Source: Solea solea
Lineage: Eukaryota > Chordata > Actinopteri > Pleuronectiformes > Soleidae
Assembly: GCF_958295425.1 (NCBI RefSeq)
Contig: NC_081145.1
Location: forward strand, 13,623,943-13,687,942
Direction of reading: 5' to 3'
DNA: 64,000 nucleotides
Of this stretch, positions 63,201 to 64,000 are shown piece after piece (within the stretch, counting starts at the first letter, position 1; every line of letters starts with the position of its first letter). The translations under genes were made by a program, and so were the position numbers. The notes beneath the pieces were generated by a model. It was given only the letters and a program-made list of their open reading frames with translations, did no database searches and was not told the origin of the DNA.

Positions 63201-63856
63201 TGGAACCGCTGACCATTGTCTGAGGCTATGGAAATAAATCATAAACAGAACAAGACAATCAGGTGACAAACCATCATAAAACTCTGTACATGTGAACATT
63301 TACAGAGTACATTTCCAAGTCGTGGATCAGATATCTGTGGTCACAATATTCCTTCATTCAGCAAATGAGACACAAGACATGTTATCAATGGACACAGAGC
63401 TTAGCGAGAAGGGAAGGATTTACCCAAACTAGTTGGCTTAATGAGCTCATCCAGTACGTCGTAAAAAGGCAGTCTCTGGAGTTTGACATCAGGGTGTACC
63501 GGATGCAGGGCAGAGGGGAGGTGAGGCAGACTTAACTCATGCTTAGGCCCAAGTAAAGAGACAGGGAGAAGAGGTGACGGGGAACCGTGGCTGTCAAACC
63601 CCAGCTGGGCAAGGCCAGCAGGTAGGCTGGAGGCAGAATGCACACCAGGTAGAGCAAGGTCCACTGGTGAAACCATTTTGGTTGGGAAGCGCCGTCTGTA
63701 GAGCTCCTTGATTTTCATCTGCACAGCAGGACTGCAACCAACCTTGACTAGGTGAAGAGCTTTGGTCAAAAGTTCATGTTTGCGCCCGTGCTTATTCCGC
63801 CCTGCATATCCCAACAACACCTGGAGCTCCGAAACTCGAAGGCTCATTACCATTTG
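57245..63856 (-). CDS. pias1: PIAS1, SUMO E3 ligase (exons 2-14; exon 1 lies beyond the right edge)
   Basis: Exons on the minus strand: 63424-63856, 63141-63225, 62911-62958, 62566-62656, 62285-62419, 62062-62167, 61509-61582, 61176-61336, 60771-60892, 60495-60672, 60273-60412, 60018-60055 and 57245-57586. All junctions keep phase; they encode 650 codons plus stop, or about 658 residues with an assumed 8-codon first exon. Domains: SAP near residues 11-45 ([19 protein letters not shown], including LQVLL); the PINIT region ending near 270 ([13 protein letters not shown]); the SP-RING about 333-386 ([30 protein letters not shown]) with all zinc ligands present; an acidic SUMO-interacting motif ([15 protein letters not shown]) in the 60495-60672 exon; and a Ser/Ala-rich tail ending SDVISLD. 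It attaches SUMO to transcription factors and restrains STAT1 signalling in the nucleus. The C-terminal tail and overall length fit PIAS1 rather than PIAS2-4. Confidence 0.96.
57830..58290. repeat. Composite repeat: dispersed repeat copy 3 joined to a 7165-type remnant
   Basis: 57834-57990 matches the left part of 39840-40255 (TGATTAAGCCTAT, CACAGGAAGTGACTTG). 58030-58230 matches 7165-7400 (ATAGTACATATGCC). A 20-base poly(T) at 58242-58260 and GAATAAAGCTTTATTCC follow. Confidence 0.55.
58357..58956. mobile_element. TTAA-flanked MITE (piggyBac-like ends) carrying promoter-like motifs
   Basis: The ends AGGTGACATAGA (58361-58372) and TCTATGTCGCCT (58941-58952) are inverted repeats with one mismatch. 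TTAA lies outside on the right and TTGA on the left, as for a TTAA target duplication with one later change. The interior has TTACGTCA (58714-58721) and two CCAATCA boxes (58737-58743, 58774-58780). No transposase is present. Confidence 0.65.
60958..61020 (+). repeat. SINE body fragment in pias1 intron
   Basis: GCATGTTCTCCCTGTGTGTG and GTACTCCAGTTTCCTCC match the body of the 45-kb SINE in the opposite orientation. A short fragment only. Confidence 0.7.
62490..62548 (+). mobile_element. 3' tail of a truncated retroposon ending in (CTATT)n
   Basis: ATTGCCCCTTGGGGACGAAT followed by AAAGTATTTCTATTCTATTC is the typical 3' end of a common teleost LINE/SINE family. It sits in the pias1 intron between the 62285-62419 and 62566-62656 exons. 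Only about 60 bp remain. Confidence 0.65.
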
Positions 63857-64000
63857 CTGGTGAAAAATGGAGAGTAGAAAAATGGTCTGTTATAGGATGG
63901 AAAACATGTTTCTGCTCTGATGTAAAGAAAGAGGTTTTCTTTTCTTACACGTTCTAAGTCATTAAATAGGTTAAAAAAAATATTGTTTAAAACATTATCA
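63857..64000 (-). other. pias1 intron 1 (partial)
   Basis: Upstream of the acceptor CCAG at 63857-63860. It contains no MADSAELK-like first exon, so the promoter and start codon lie outside the window. Confidence 0.8.

Overview
This window looks like a teleost fish chromosome, probably from a spiny-rayed (percomorph) species. The evidence is three intron-containing vertebrate genes with short fish-type introns, several teleost-style tRNA-derived SINEs and small inverted-repeat transposons, many microsatellites, and a fish-type endogenous retrovirus. All three genes lie on the minus strand. From right to left they are pias1 (SUMO E3 ligase; 13 exons from 63856 down to 57245, first exon off the right edge), morf4l1/MRG15 (chromatin reader; complete, 12 coding exons, 54868 to 50902) and the 5' end of tle3 (Groucho co-repressor; coding exons 1-4, 3834 to 1501, the rest off the left edge). 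Exon joins were worked out by eye from GT/AG sites, reading phase and protein-family knowledge. Every join keeps frame, and morf4l1 comes out at exactly 323 codons plus stop.

Layout: 1-3834 tle3 exons and introns; 3835 to about 5850 the tle3 leader and a CpG-rich promoter zone with CCAAT boxes and palindromic CACGTG E-boxes; 5850-8468 intergenic; 8469-13080 a 4.6-kb endogenous retrovirus in minus orientation; 13081 to about 50550 a gene-poor interval of some 37 kb with microsatellites, SINEs, MITE-like elements and AT-rich TAAT-containing blocks that may be conserved regulatory DNA of tle3; 50902-54868 morf4l1; 54970-57244 the spacer and likely pias1 3' UTR; 57245-63856 pias1; 63857-64000 pias1 intron 1.

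The most striking accessory feature is the retrovirus. Its two 409-bp LTRs appear identical, so the insertion is recent. It has a perfect 18-nt primer-binding site for tRNA-Lys(CUU) and a 5-bp target duplication inside a (TAG)n microsatellite. Its coding interior is reduced to broken pieces of gag, protease, integrase C-terminus and envelope tail, with no reverse transcriptase. It was therefore probably moved in trans, as a non-autonomous family would be. Its leader carries repeated short hairpins with compensatory stem changes, a plausible RNA packaging or regulatory structure.

All three cellular genes act in the nucleus: TLE3 as a tetrameric co-repressor, MORF4L1 as an H3K36me-reading subunit of NuA4 and Sin3 complexes, and PIAS1 as a SUMO ligase for transcription factors. 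Nothing here shows that they are co-regulated; they are simply syntenic neighbours.
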